From the NCBI RefSeq assembly GCF_030406325.1, contig NZ_JAUEQY010000026.1, forward strand, positions 101,360 to 165,359: DNA of 64,000 nt, read 5' to 3'. Made by a program: the position numbers and the translations under genes. The first letter of the stretch is position 1. Each line of letters starts with the position of its first letter. The stretch comes from Actinomadura sp. DC4 (GTDB taxonomy: Bacteria > Actinomycetota > Actinomycetes > Streptosporangiales > Streptosporangiaceae). Below, one piece after another: positions 8,477-17,932 of this stretch. A model generated the notes under the pieces. It saw nothing but the letters and a program-made list of their open reading frames with translations, was not told where the DNA came from and did no database searches.

Positions 8477-11400
8477 GTGCAGATCGGGATGCTTGGGTCA
8501 TTCGAGGTACGCACCGACGACGGCGCCCTTGCCGACGTACCGGGCGCGCGGCTTCGTGGATTGCTGGTCGCCCTCGCGCTCCGGCCAGGGCACGTGGTCC
8601 CGAAGGCGACGCTCGTCGACTGGATCTGGGGTGAGCATCCGCCGGCCGACGCGACGAACGCCCTCCACCGCCTGGTCTCCCGTCTGCGGAAGGCGCTGCC
8701 GGACCGGTCGGTCGAGGGGCGGACGAACGGCTACCGGTTGACGGTCGAGCCCGACGCCGTCGACGCGGTGCGGTTCGAGCGTCTCGTCGGCCAGGCCCGC
8801 GACGACGATGATCCACGACGCGTACGGCTGCTGCGCGAGGCCCTCGCGCTGTGGCGCGGCGCGGCCATGCAGGACGTCGGCCTGCCCGACAGCGCGGCGT
8901 TCGACGCGGCGGTCACCCGGCTCGAAGGGCTGCGCCTGACCGCCATGGAGGACCGGTACGACGCGGAGGTCGGCCTCGGCCACGGCGGCGAGCTGGTCAC
9001 CGAACTGACCGACCTGGTGGCCGCGCACCCGGTGCGCGAACGGCTCGTCGCCGCCCTGATGCGTGCCCTCGTCGCGATCGGCCGCGACACCGACGCACTG
9101 CTCGTCTACCAGCGTATGAGAGAGGCCCTGGCCGACGCGCTGGGCGTCGACCCCTCGCCGGAGCTGGCCGCACTGCACGTCGCTCTGCTGCGGGGCGAGC
9201 TCGGAGGCCGCGAGGAGAACCAGAGGACCAACCTGCGCGCCGAGCTGACCAGCTTCGTCGGCAAGGACGCCGACGTCGCCGCGGTCCGCGAGCTCGTCGC
9301 CGGGCACCGGCTCACCACCCTGGTCGGGACGGGCGGCTCGGGCAAGACCAGGCTGGCCACCGAGACCGCGCGTACGCTGCTCGGCGACCTCCCGTACGGA
9401 GTCTGGCTGGTCGAGCTCGCGGCCATCGGCGCAGGCGGTGACGTGGCGCAGGCGGCGCTCGCCGGGCTCGGCCTCCGGGACACTCTGCTCGGCGGGGCGC
9501 CGAGCGCGGAGCTCACGGACCGGCTCATCGCCGCGGTCCGCGAGCGGGAGGCGCTGCTGATCCTGGACAACTGCGAGCACGTGATCGAGTCCGCGGCGGC
9601 GTTCGCCCACCGGGTGCTCGGGGAGTGCCGGCGGCTGCGGATCCTGGCGACGAGCAGGGAACCGCTCGGTATCACCGGTGAGGCGCTGTGGCTGGTCGAG
9701 CCGCTGGCCCTGCCGGAGGGGGACGCCGGCCCCGAGGAGATCGAGTCCTCTCCGGCCGTACGGCTGCTGCGCGACCGGGCGGCCGCGGTGCGCAAGGACC
9801 TCGCGGCCGACCCCCGTACGTTGTCACGCGTCTGCCGTGCGCTCGACGGGATGCCGCTCGCGATCGAACTCGCCGCGGCCGGGTTGCGCACCATGTCCGT
9901 CGACCAGCTCGCCCACCGCCTCGACGACCGGTTCCGCCTGCTGACCAGCGGCAGCCGTACGGCACTGCCGCGGCACAAGACGCTCCGCGCGGTGGTCGAC
10001 TGGAGCTGGGAGCTCCTCACCGACGCCGAACGAAGGGTCCTGCGTCGGCTGTCGGTGTTCGCGGACGGGGCGAACCTGGAGGCGGCCGAGCGGGTCTGCG
10101 CCGGCGACGGTGTCGATCGGGGTCAGGTGCTGGAGCTGCTCACCGCGCTGGCCGAGAAGTCGCTGCTGGTCACCGAGGATGACGGTGCACCGCGCTACCG
10201 GCTGATCGGCACGATCAAGGAGTACGCCGGGCAGCGGCTCGCGGAGGCGGACGAATCAGGCCGTACACGCCAGGCGCATGTCGCCTACTTCACCGAACTC
10301 ACCGCGACCGCGGAGCCGCACCTTCGCCGCGCCGAGCAGCTGGAGTGGCTCGCCGTACTCGAGGCCGAGCACGACAACATCGGCTCCGCGCTGCGGGGTG
10401 CGCTCGCGGCAGGGGAGGCGCAGGCCGCGATGCGGCTCGCGGCGGGCGCCGGCTGGTACTGGTGGCTCGCCGGGCACCGGGCCGAAGGCATCGAACTGCT
10501 CATCGCGGCCACCGAGACGCCGGGTGAGGTGACCGACGAGGTACGGGCGACGGCGTACGCGCTCGTCGTGCTGTTCGTGAGCTCCGGGCGGGGGGACGAA
10601 CGCCAGGCGGCGAAGTGGATCCACGAGGCGTACCGGCTGGGCCGGCGCAGCGGGTCCCGCGCCCCGTGGCAGGCGCTGGTCACCCCGCTGGAACACCTGT
10701 TGCGGGCGCCGGATGACTTCCTGTCCGCGTGGGAACCGGCGCTGGGCGACGAGGATCCCTGGGTCCGCGCCCTGGCCCGGCTCCAGCTCGGCAAGATGCG
10801 GATCAATCTGGGCCGGGACGAGCAGGACGCGGACGCGTGCCTCGAGACGGCGCTCGCCGAGTTCCAGGCGATCGGCGAACGGTTCGGGATCTCGTTCGCG
10901 CTGACCGAGCTGGCGGACAGGATGGCGACGCGCGGCGATCTCGCCGGCGCATGCGAGCGCTACGAGCAGGCGATCGCCGTCGTCACCGAGGTCGGTGCCG
11001 TCGAGGACGTCATCCGGATGCGGTCGCGACAGGCGCAGCTCTACTGGCTGCTGGGCGACGAGGACTCCAGCGCGGCCGCCATGACCGAGGCGCAACGGTG
11101 CGCGGAACGGGTCACCTGGCCCGACGCGCTGGCCGAGCTGGCCTTCGCGAAGGCGGGACTCGCCCGTTGGAGCGGCGACACGGAGGAGGCGCACCGGCAG
11201 CTCCGCGTCGCGACGACGATGCTGGGCGACGAGGCGGAGCGCGACTACATCCGTGCGATGGCCCACGACCTGCTCGGCTACCTTGCCGACGATCTCGCCG
11301 AGGCCCGTACGCACCGTGTGGCGGCTTTCCGGGCGGCGTCGGAGGCGGGATACCCCCTCATGATCGCGCACGTGCTCGTCGGGGTCGCCGACCTGGCGCT

Positions 11401-11605
11401 GCGCCGCGAGGAGTACGGGCAGGCCGCGCGGCTGCTCGCGGCGAGCGCCGGCGTACGAGGACTGCAGGATCGCTCCCATCCGGATGCGGCCCGGATCGAG
11501 CAGGCCGTACGGCACCGCCTCGGCGACGTCGGGTTCGCCGAGGCGGTTCGGGAGGGGACGGGTACGAGCTGGTCTCAGCTGGTCACGGTCACGCTCGCTT
11601 GTTGA
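8477..11605 (+). CDS. AfsR-like SARP regulator with NB-ARC ATPase and TPR region
   Basis: A 1042-residue multidomain activator. Residues 1 to 85 form an OmpR-type winged helix, 90 to 235 the bacterial transcriptional activation domain, about 265 to 560 an NB-ARC/STAND ATPase (Walker A G284-T-G-G-S-G-K-T291, Walker B LLILDNCE), and the remainder helical repeats (TPR-like). Such proteins activate secondary-metabolite or stress genes, with ATP hydrolysis and TPRs gating activity. It starts 45 bases after the response regulator and overlaps the convergent permease gene by 17 bases. Its targets may include either neighbouring exporter. Confidence 0.88.
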   Translation: MQIGMLGSFEVRTDDGALADVPGARLRGLLVALALRPGHVVPKATLVDWIWGEHPPADATNALHRLVSRLRKALPDRSVEGRTNGYRLTVEPDAVDAVRFERLVGQARDDDDPRRVRLLREALALWRGAAMQDVGLPDSAAFDAAVTRLEGLRLTAMEDRYDAEVGLGHGGELVTELTDLVAAHPVRERLVAALMRALVAIGRDTDALLVYQRMREALADALGVDPSPELAALHVALLRGELGGREENQRTNLRAELTSFVGKDADVAAVRELVAGHRLTTLVGTGGSGKTRLATETARTLLGDLPYGVWLVELAAIGAGGDVAQAALAGLGLRDTLLGGAPSAELTDRLIAAVREREALLILDNCEHVIESAAAFAHRVLGECRRLRILATSREPLGITGEALWLVEPLALPEGDAGPEEIESSPAVRLLRDRAAAVRKDLAADPRTLSRVCRALDGMPLAIELAAAGLRTMSVDQLAHRLDDRFRLLTSGSRTALPRHKTLRAVVDWSWELLTDAERRVLRRLSVFADGANLEAAERVCAGDGVDRGQVLELLTALAEKSLLVTEDDGAPRYRLIGTIKEYAGQRLAEADESGRTRQAHVAYFTELTATAEPHLRRAEQLEWLAVLEAEHDNIGSALRGALAAGEAQAAMRLAAGAGWYWWLAGHRAEGIELLIAATETPGEVTDEVRATAYALVVLFVSSGRGDERQAAKWIHEAYRLGRRSGSRAPWQALVTPLEHLLRAPDDFLSAWEPALGDEDPWVRALARLQLGKMRINLGRDEQDADACLETALAEFQAIGERFGISFALTELADRMATRGDLAGACERYEQAIAVVTEVGAVEDVIRMRSRQAQLYWLLGDEDSSAAAMTEAQRCAERVTWPDALAELAFAKAGLARWSGDTEEAHRQLRVATTMLGDEAERDYIRAMAHDLLGYLADDLAEARTHRVAAFRAASEAGYPLMIAHVLVGVADLALRREEYGQAARLLAASAGVRGLQDRSHPDAARIEQAVRHRLGDVGFAEAVREGTGTSWSQLVTVTLAC

Positions 11606-12338
11606 ACGTGGAACGCGCCCACACGTATCCGACGACCGCGATGCCGGCGCACCAGGCGACGGCCGTGATCGCGTCGCCGGAGGACGGCGCGCCGTTGAGC
11701 AACCCGCGCAGGGTCTCGATGATCGGCGTGAAGGGCTGGTACTCCGCGAACTGCCGGAGCCCCTGCCCCATCTTGTCCGCCGGTACGATCGCGCTGCTGA
11801 AGAACGGCAGCAGCACCAGCGGCACGGCGGCCATACCCGCCGTCTCCGGAGACTTCGCCGCCAGTCCCAGGGCGACCGTGAGCCAGCCGGCCGCGAACGC
11901 GAGCAGCACGATCATGCCGATCACGCCGAGCCAGTCGAGAAGACCCGCCGAGGGGCTGAATCCCAGCAGGAATGCCACGCCGATGAGCGCCGCGATGGCG
12001 ATCAGATTGGTCAGCAGACTGGCGATGACGTGAGCGGTCAGCACCGCACCGCGGGAGACGTCCATGGCCTTGAAGCGGTTGATGATGCCCTTCGTCATGT
12101 CGGAGTTCACCGACGTCGCGGTGCCCCCCAGCCCGTAGCAGACGGCCAGCAGCATCAGCCCCGGCGTCGCGTAGTCGATGTAGTCGACACCGACGCTGAA
12201 AGCGTCGCCGAGCATGTAGACGAACATCAACATGATCACGATCGGCATCAGGACCGCGTTGAACACCGAGGTCGGATTCCGCGTGACGTGTTTGAAATTG
12301 CGGCGCAGCATGACCAGTGAATGGGGCTTGGCGCTCAT
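11589..12338 (-). CDS. ABC-2 transporter permease (DrrB-like)
   Basis: A 249-residue membrane protein with six hydrophobic segments, beginning with the DrrB-like NFKHVTRNPTSVF lead. In the known family it forms the membrane part of daunorubicin-type exporters. It overlaps the upstream ATPase gene by ATGA, showing coupled translation, and its 3' end overlaps the convergent SARP gene. Confidence 0.9.
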   Translation of the reverse strand: MSAKPHSLVMLRRNFKHVTRNPTSVFNAVLMPIVIMLMFVYMLGDAFSVGVDYIDYATPGLMLLAVCYGLGGTATSVNSDMTKGIINRFKAMDVSRGAVLTAHVIASLLTNLIAIAALIGVAFLLGFSPSAGLLDWLGVIGMIVLLAFAAGWLTVALGLAAKSPETAGMAAVPLVLLPFFSSAIVPADKMGQGLRQFAEYQPFTPIIETLRGLLNGAPSSGDAITAVAWCAGIAVVGYVWARSTFNKRA

Positions 12339-13279
12339 TTCGCGGCCTCCGTCTCCGTGGAGCGGCCCGTCAGGGCGAGGAAGACATCGTCGAGATCCGG
12401 CGTGTGCACGGAGAACTCTTCGGCGTCGATCGAGTGCTCGTCGAGTTTGTTCAGCAGGACCCGCAACGACTTCACCTCACCGTCGCCGGGAATCCGCAGT
12501 GTCAGGTCCTGGTCGTCGCGCGTGGAGCCGGTCAGGAGCCGCGCCGCCGCGTCGAGCCCGGAGACGTCGGCGAACCGGAGCCGGACGTGACCGCCGGGAA
12601 CCTGGCGTTTGAGCTCGCCCGGAGTGCCCTGAGCGACCAGGCGGCCCTGGTGGAGCACCGCGACCCGGTCGGCGAGGTGGTCGGCCTCGTCGAGATACTG
12701 GGTGGTGAGGAAAATGGTGACACCGTCCGCCACCAGTTCCCGGATGATCTCCCACATCGTCCGGCGGCTGCGCGGGTCCAGTCCGGTCGTGGGCTCGTCC
12801 AGGAATATGACCTGCGGGTCGCCGATGAGCGTCATCGCCAGATCCAGCTTCCGGCGCATTCCTCCGGAATAGGTGGACACCATTTTCTGCGCCGACTCCA
12901 CCAGGTCGAACCGCTCCAGCAGCCGGGTGGTCCTCTTCCTGCTCTCTTCGGACCTCATGCGTTTGAGATCGGCCATCAACCGCAGGTTCTCCTGGCCGGT
13001 CAGCAGCTCGTCCACCGCGGCGAACTGACCGGTGACCCCGATCACTTCGCGCACCTTCTTGGTCTCGGTGGCGACGTCGTACCCGGCGACCTTCGCCGTC
13101 CCGCCGTCGGCCTTCATCAGCGTGGTCAGCACGTTGACGGTCGTCGTCTTACCCGCCCCGTTGGGGCCGAGCAGGGAGAAGATCGAGCCCGCTTTCACCT
13201 CGAGGTCGATGCCGTCGAGCACGACCTTGTCCCCGAATGCCTTCCGCAGCCCTGAGACCGCGATCGCTGAACTTGTCAT
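12335..13279 (-). CDS. ABC transporter ATP-binding protein (DrrA-like)
   Basis: A 314-residue ATPase starting MTSSAIAVSGLRKAFG. It has Walker A GPNGAGKTT, signature YSGGMRRKLD, Walker B VIFLDEPTTGLDP and switch H replaced by Q in FLTTQYLDEA, which is the normal DrrA pattern. The C-terminal domain carries VRLRFAD and the LDDVFLALTG motif of daunorubicin-resistance ATPases. An in-frame extension to 13342 is possible but lacks a ribosome site. With the next gene it makes a self-protection exporter. Confidence 0.9.
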   Translation of the reverse strand: MTSSAIAVSGLRKAFGDKVVLDGIDLEVKAGSIFSLLGPNGAGKTTTVNVLTTLMKADGGTAKVAGYDVATETKKVREVIGVTGQFAAVDELLTGQENLRLMADLKRMRSEESRKRTTRLLERFDLVESAQKMVSTYSGGMRRKLDLAMTLIGDPQVIFLDEPTTGLDPRSRRTMWEIIRELVADGVTIFLTTQYLDEADHLADRVAVLHQGRLVAQGTPGELKRQVPGGHVRLRFADVSGLDAAARLLTGSTRDDQDLTLRIPGDGEVKSLRVLLNKLDEHSIDAEEFSVHTPDLDDVFLALTGRSTETEAAK

Positions 13280-13365
13280 GCGACCACCATCGGCGCCGCC
13301 TCTGACACGCCTCCGCCACGCACCTGTCACGGCCCATGGCACGCCGTCTTGTCAGGGCAGGTCGC

Positions 13366-13902
13366 TCATTCGACCGGCAGAGAGGCGTGGGCCGGCCGGG
13401 GGCCGGTCAGTACCGCCCGGGCCCTGACGTGGAGCAGGGCGGTACGGGTGAGCATCATGATCACCGCCATGAAGATGAGGGCGTCGGTGAGGGCGTCCGA
13501 GGAGACCGAATGGGTGGCCATCCATTCGCCCAGCTGCCGGCTGAAGACGTGCTCGCTGCCGTACGAGAAGCCGATGCGTGCGCCGACCACGGCGAGCCAT
13601 GTCACCGCGTAGCCGATTCCGGCACGGGACTTGGCACAGCGGCGGCCCTTGGCCACGCCTTCGTGTACGGGCATGAAGAAGCTGACCAGCAGTCCCAGCA
13701 GAAGCCCGGCGGCCGTGCCGGCGACTTCCAGCGCCAGGCCGTACCCGCCGGTGGCGAGATGGCCGAGAAAGAACGGCACGATGGCGGCGGTGGTGACGAC
13801 CGGGCGGAACACCCGGAATCGAGAGACCCTCCGCGTGCCCAGATCCGATTCCAGCACGACGAAGAGGACCGCCAGATTCAAAATCCATACGCTCATGTCC
13901 AT
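13366..13902 (-). CDS. Small integral membrane protein
   Basis: About 178 residues from ATG 13902 (MDMSVWILNLAVLF) with five or six hydrophobic segments and no catalytic motif. It resembles small actinobacterial membrane proteins of unknown function found near exporters. It lies between the DrrA-like gene and a two-component pair, all on the same strand. Confidence 0.65.
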   Translation of the reverse strand: MDMSVWILNLAVLFVVLESDLGTRRVSRFRVFRPVVTTAAIVPFFLGHLATGGYGLALEVAGTAAGLLLGLLVSFFMPVHEGVAKGRRCAKSRAGIGYAVTWLAVVGARIGFSYGSEHVFSRQLGEWMATHSVSSDALTDALIFMAVIMMLTRTALLHVRARAVLTGPRPAHASLPVE

Positions 13903-13952
13903 GGCGGCAAGGTAGGAATTCGAACCCGTTCCCCACATCGGTCGGTCGACCC

Positions 13953-13983
13953 AGATCGGGTGGATCGAAACCCCACCCGATCT
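13953..13983. terminator. Strong inverted repeat after the response regulator gene
   Basis: AGATCGGGTGG and its complement flank a 9-base loop, beginning 10 bases after the response-regulator stop. It may be a terminator of the two-component operon or an operator of the following membrane-protein gene; there is no T-run. Confidence 0.5.
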
Positions 13984-13992
13984 CCACCCGCC

Positions 13993-14634
13993 CTAAGGCC
14001 GTCTCCCGGCGAGGGTGAGGGCCAGCCGTACGGCATCGGCGCGCGAGTGCAGGTCGGCCTTGGCGAACAGATTGTTGATGTGGGTCTTCACAGTGGCCTC
14101 GGTGATGTAGAGACGCCGCGCGATCTCGTTGTTGCGCAGACCCTGGCCGATGAGGTCGAGGATCTCTCGTTCCCGTACGGTCAGCGGAACGGCCGTCTCC
14201 AGAGCGGGCGTGCGGGTGGCGAGGGTGAGGAGCCGCGCCTGCACATCGGGGTCGAGGACCGCCTGCCCGGCGTGCGCGCCGCGTACGGCTTGGACGATCT
14301 TCGCGCGGTCCGCGTCCTTGGTGAGGTAGCCGCGGGCGCCGGCGTGCAGCGCCGCGAGGATCGACTCGTCGTCCTCGAAGGTGGTCAGCACCACGACCGG
14401 CAGACCGGGCCGGGCGGCTCGAATCCGGCTCGTGGCCTCGACTCCGCCCATGACCGGCATGTGCAGATCCATCAGCACGACCTGCGGGTCGTGCTCTTCG
14501 ACCGCGGTGACCGCCTCCTCGCCGTTGGCGGCGGTACCGACCACGGTGATGTCCGGGTCGAGGTCGAGCATGACCGCGAGCGCGTCCCGGATCGCGGCCT
14601 GGTCGTCGACGACCAGCAACCGGATCGGCGTCAT
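13993..14634 (-). CDS. NarL/FixJ-family response regulator
   Basis: A 213-residue regulator starting MTPIRLLVVDDQ. The receiver domain shows the acidic pair, phospho-acceptor in VVLMDLHMPVMGG and the lysine switch in GYLTKDADR; the C-terminus is a LuxR-type helix-turn-helix (LTVREREILDLIGQG, ATVKTHINNLFAK). Its ATG overlaps the stop of the kinase gene (ATGA). Targets unknown; the DrrAB-like genes downstream on the same strand are candidates. Confidence 0.9.
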   Translation of the reverse strand: MTPIRLLVVDDQAAIRDALAVMLDLDPDITVVGTAANGEEAVTAVEEHDPQVVLMDLHMPVMGGVEATSRIRAARPGLPVVVLTTFEDDESILAALHAGARGYLTKDADRAKIVQAVRGAHAGQAVLDPDVQARLLTLATRTPALETAVPLTVREREILDLIGQGLRNNEIARRLYITEATVKTHINNLFAKADLHSRADAVRLALTLAGRRP

Positions 14635-15791
14635 CGCGGCAGCTCCAGTCGGACGATCCACCCCGAGGCCGGCGGTTCGGCGGGGCCGGCGTACAGAGCG
14701 CCCCCCAGCAGGCCGGCGCGCTCACGCATCCCGACCAGGCCCATCCCACCGCCCGAATGGTCCGGGGCGCCGGGCTCGGCCGTTCCGGTATCGGTGACGG
14801 TGAGCCGGACCTGCCGGTCGGTGTAGGCGAGCAGGAGGTTCACCTCGGCGCCGGGCGCGTGCCGGTGCGCGTTGGTGATCGCCTCCTGTGCCGTACGGAT
14901 GACCGCCTGGGCCACCTCGACCCGTACCTCGTCCGGCTCACCCGCGACCTCGAACCCGGCCGCGCTCCCGTACGCGATCCCGGCGATGGTCTCGGAGAGC
15001 GGCAACGTGTCCTCGCGCAGCGCGTGGATCGCGCGGCGGGTCTCCCCGATCCCCGACACCGCCAGGGCCCGCGCTCGCCGTACGGCCTCGTTGGCGTCCT
15101 GGTCGCGGCCCTCGCCGTGCAGGGCGTCCGCCATGTCCAGTTGCACGGCGACGCTCGACAGGGCGTGGCCGAGTACGTCGTGGATCTCCCGGGCGATACG
15201 TCCCCGTTCCTCCAGCGTGGCCTCCCGAGCCTCGGACGCGGCCGCGCGCCGGCTCTGACGGGCGGCGAGGTCGGAGGCGGCCAGTGCGTCGGCCCTCTCC
15301 CGGCGGGCGAGGCCGATGTAGACGGGCAGGCCGACGACGACCGGAGTCCACCAGGACGAGTCGTACGGCACGTGCAGCACAGCGGTGGCGCCCCAGGTCG
15401 CGGCGGCCGTGACGGCCATCCCGGCGCCGACGATGGCGAACGCGGCCCGCCGGGAGGCCAGCTTCTCCCCGGCGGTGACGGAGGCGAGGAACACCAGTGC
15501 CATGGCCGCCGTGTCGTGCGCGAAGGGGAACAACATCGCGCCGCCGGCCATGAACACCGACACGAGCGTTATCTGCACGACGTCCGGCAGATGACGCCAG
15601 GGCACGTACGAACACGCGGCCCCCGCGGCGATGGTGACCACCGCCAGGCCCCAGGCGAACAGGTCCGGCGGGCGCTCGACGAACTGGATCAGGCTCACCA
15701 CCAAGACGGCCCCGATGACGAGCGGCCGGATCAGCTCGTCGGCGAACCGCGCGTCGCCGGCGGGACGTGTGTCGTCAGGCTCGGCGTTCAT
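14631..15791 (-). CDS. Sensor histidine kinase (NarL/DesK type)
   Basis: A 386-residue kinase with about five N-terminal membrane segments, a HisKA_3 domain (EERGRIAREIHDVLGHALSS) and a GHKL ATPase domain (QEAITNAHRHA, GGGMGLVGMRERAG). It is the partner of the response regulator to which it is coupled. The signal is unknown; most of the sensor part is buried in the membrane, as in DesK-like membrane-state sensors. Confidence 0.9.
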   Translation of the reverse strand: MNAEPDDTRPAGDARFADELIRPLVIGAVLVVSLIQFVERPPDLFAWGLAVVTIAAGAACSYVPWRHLPDVVQITLVSVFMAGGAMLFPFAHDTAAMALVFLASVTAGEKLASRRAAFAIVGAGMAVTAAATWGATAVLHVPYDSSWWTPVVVGLPVYIGLARRERADALAASDLAARQSRRAAASEAREATLEERGRIAREIHDVLGHALSSVAVQLDMADALHGEGRDQDANEAVRRARALAVSGIGETRRAIHALREDTLPLSETIAGIAYGSAAGFEVAGEPDEVRVEVAQAVIRTAQEAITNAHRHAPGAEVNLLLAYTDRQVRLTVTDTGTAEPGAPDHSGGGMGLVGMRERAGLLGGALYAGPAEPPASGWIVRLELPR

Positions 15792-15937
15792 CGCGAGACA
15801 TCGTCCGCTGATCGCATGGATCGGAGCCGCCTCCTCTGCCGGTACTGGACCCCGCCGACCCTAGGAAACCAGAGCTTCGTCGTCGTGGGTCGGCCGCCCT
15901 ATCCCGGGTGGACGTCCGGCTCCACCCGTTGCGCGCG

Positions 15938-15973
15938 AAAAGACCCCGGGGCCCGATGGCTCCGAGGTCTTTC
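15938..15973 (-). terminator. Hairpin terminator of the YeeE operon
   Basis: AAAGACC-type arms (AAAGACCCCGG against CCGAGGTCTTT, one mismatch) fold into a stem with T-rich ends on both strands, 18 bases after the last gene of the minus-strand YeeE operon. The 200-base gap between this operon and the kinase gene holds nothing else. Confidence 0.7.
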
Positions 15974-15990
15974 TCCGGGTCGAGATCGCG

Positions 15991-16407
15991 TTACAGCCCG
16001 CAGGAGCCGCGGTCGAGGTGGAAGTACTTCGCGTTGGCCCAGCGACAGAGCCACATGCCGACGGCGACGCCGGCGATCGTGACCAATGCGGGGAGGTAGC
16101 CGGTGGCGACCTGGACGATCGGGATCGCCGGACATCCACCCGAGATCGCCCAGCCCGTACCGAACAGCACGGCGCCCGGGATGACGCCGGCGTGGATCCG
16201 GCCGCGCGTACGGCGGACACCGACGACCGCGAAGACCACCACGATGATCGCCACGGCGCCGGCGAAGGCGAAGAACATGCGCAGGTCCTGGAAGGTGAAC
16301 ATGCGGTTGAGCTGGGCGTAGTCGCCGAAGCCGATGTTGGCGACGACGAAGCCGAGGACCAGGCCGGCGATGACGTTGGCCATCAGGAACGCGCCACGGG
16401 TACGCAT
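15991..16407 (-). CDS. YeeE/YedE-family sulfur-compound transporter, second half
   Basis: A 138-residue membrane protein with four hydrophobic segments and the family motif ISGGCPAIP, whose cysteine is the one used for thiosulfate or sulfur relay in characterised YeeE proteins. Its start overlaps the stop of the preceding YeeE gene by one base (TGATG). Two half-size YeeE proteins encoded side by side probably make one transporter, a common alternative to the fused form. Confidence 0.85.
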   Translation of the reverse strand: MRTRGAFLMANVIAGLVLGFVVANIGFGDYAQLNRMFTFQDLRMFFAFAGAVAIIVVVFAVVGVRRTRGRIHAGVIPGAVLFGTGWAISGGCPAIPIVQVATGYLPALVTIAGVAVGMWLCRWANAKYFHLDRGSCGL

Positions 16408-17033
16408 CAGATCACCTTCCACAGCAGGAACGACACGAGGACCGCCGTACCGAAGAACACAGCGGTCGCGACGATGCTGACCGGCTGCAGCCGCCCGCAG
16501 CCGCTGAGGCCGTGACCGGAGCTGCACCCTCCGGCGAGGCGGGTACCGAAGCCGACGAGGATGCCGCCGACGAACAGCACCGCGAACATGGTGGGCCGGT
16601 CGGCGGTGACGATCTGGCGGAAACCCTCGCCCATGTCCCCGCGGAGCTTGAACCGCCCGCTGGTGACGGCCGCCACCCAGCCACCGACGAAGACCGAGAT
16701 CAGCAAGGCCGCCTGGGCGGCCACCGGTACCGAACGCCGATTCGCGATCGGGGCGCTTTCCGCCGCCGGTGGCGCGACGTCGTGTGCGGGGTCGTGTGCG
16801 GGCGCTTCGGGAAGGGTTCCGAAGTGTTCGGCGGTGGCGGCGGAAAGCGCGTCGACGAGGGCGCGCTCATCGGTGAACTCGGCTTCCATCTGCTCGATAC
16901 GGCGTTCGGCGCGCCAGTGCAGGACGCGGTCCCATGCCGAGGACACCCCGAATGACTTGTCCGTGGTCAGGGTGTAGTTGACGGTGACGAGCGCGAGACC
17001 GATTGCCCCCGCCCACCAGGGCCAGTAGCTCAT
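16407..17033 (-). CDS. YeeE/YedE-family sulfur-compound transporter, first half
   Basis: A 208-residue protein starting MSYWPWWAGAIG. It has an N-terminal membrane segment, a charged cytoplasmic stretch of about 70 residues (unusual for the family), and a C-terminal membrane half with the hallmark GGCSSGHGLSGC. Known relatives move thiosulfate or other sulfur compounds inward through conserved cysteines. Its ATG overlaps the stop of the upstream cysteine-rich gene (ATGA), so three genes form one operon. Confidence 0.85.
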   Translation of the reverse strand: MSYWPWWAGAIGLALVTVNYTLTTDKSFGVSSAWDRVLHWRAERRIEQMEAEFTDERALVDALSAATAEHFGTLPEAPAHDPAHDVAPPAAESAPIANRRSVPVAAQAALLISVFVGGWVAAVTSGRFKLRGDMGEGFRQIVTADRPTMFAVLFVGGILVGFGTRLAGGCSSGHGLSGCGRLQPVSIVATAVFFGTAVLVSFLLWKVI

Positions 17034-17425
17034 GCGGGACCTCTCATCCAATTGGCGAGCCGTGTCCACCAACGGCGCGTGGGTTCTTTCCGCCGGGACC
17101 GCGCGAACGGGTCGTCTCGGCGCTGCGCGGCCCATGAGCGGGGTTCGGGCGGCCGGGGCGGTGGTGCTTGTCGCGGAGGCGGCGGTGCCTGTCGCGGAGG
17201 TGGGGGTGCCTGCCCGAGCTGGCTCGAGCCGAACCGGTCGAGGTGGTGTGCCTGCTTCCCGTTGGGCAGGAGCGAGATCGGCACAGGCTTGCCCTCGAGT
17301 GCCATCTTGTACCGGGCGCAGTCAAGCCAATGGTCCTGGCTGTCGCAGTAATGGTTCCGCCAGCCACGCAAACTCGTATTCAGCAGCGGAAAGAGGGGAC
17401 AACCGGCGATGTGTGAACAGGGCAC
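17030..17425 (-). CDS. Small cysteine-containing protein in the YeeE operon
   Basis: About 131 residues from a GTG at 17425 preceded by GGAG; an ATG at 17482 would add 19 residues. The N-terminal half has a four-cysteine pattern (C..CPLF, then YCDS and DCARYKMALEG) that looks like a small metal or Fe-S site and is followed by a proline-rich repeat (three copies of RQAPPP) and a basic tail. Coupled by ATGA to a sulfur transporter, it may be a cytoplasmic sulfur carrier or sensor partner; this role is inferred from context only. Confidence 0.65.
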   Translation of the reverse strand: MPCSHIAGCPLFPLLNTSLRGWRNHYCDSQDHWLDCARYKMALEGKPVPISLLPNGKQAHHLDRFGSSQLGQAPPPPRQAPPPPRQAPPPRPPEPRSWAAQRRDDPFARSRRKEPTRRWWTRLANWMRGPA

Positions 17426-17604
17426 GCCGCTCCGATCCGACAGACGTACGCCACCTGGTCGAGATAGATGGCCTGGGCACACTCTGGTCGTTGACCAATT
17501 CGGATAGTGATCTTAACTGACACGATCCGGCATGGTCATGGATTCGGAGACGGCCAAGCACTCTGCGTGTCTTCGGGCAACTCTTTTCGCATGTCAGTGG
17601 CCAG

Positions 17605-17835
17605 TTACATCATTTTGAGGACTGTCCACGGACCCGTACGATGCATTGCCGGTCGGTAATGTGGGTCGTCGGCGACGACGGTCTCGGCAGCCCGCCAGAG
17701 CCAGGCGGCGCGACCGGGCGCGATGTACGCGTGCAGATCGCCGATGACCGTGTCGGTGTGGAGGCTTCCGGCCGAGCGGTACGAGGCGAGGACGTCATCG
17801 ACGGAGGCGCCGAGATAAAGGCAGATAGTCGCCTT
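17605..17835 (-). pseudogene. 3' fragment of a decayed protein-coding gene
   Basis: A frame of 76 codons with good coding character (YLGASVDDVLASYRSAGSL ... WTVLKMM, then TAA) is open from a TGA at 17836 without any start codon. Another frame just upstream also looks coding (LLSSIDVDAFVVTAVDDERR), which suggests a frameshift. The family is not recognised. The surrounding interval from 17426 to 17932 contains no intact gene. Confidence 0.45.
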
Positions 17836-17932
17836 TCATCGTCGACCGCGGTAACGACGAAGGCGTCAACATCAATGGACGAGAGCAGTTCGGCCCGGCC
17901 TTGATGAACCCGCCCAGGTGAAGCGCCGAAGA

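Noticed and set aside
17491..17519. TTGACC, 17 bases, TAACTG resembling a plus-strand promoter
   Set aside because: It points into a region with only a minus-strand gene remnant, so no target gene is seen.
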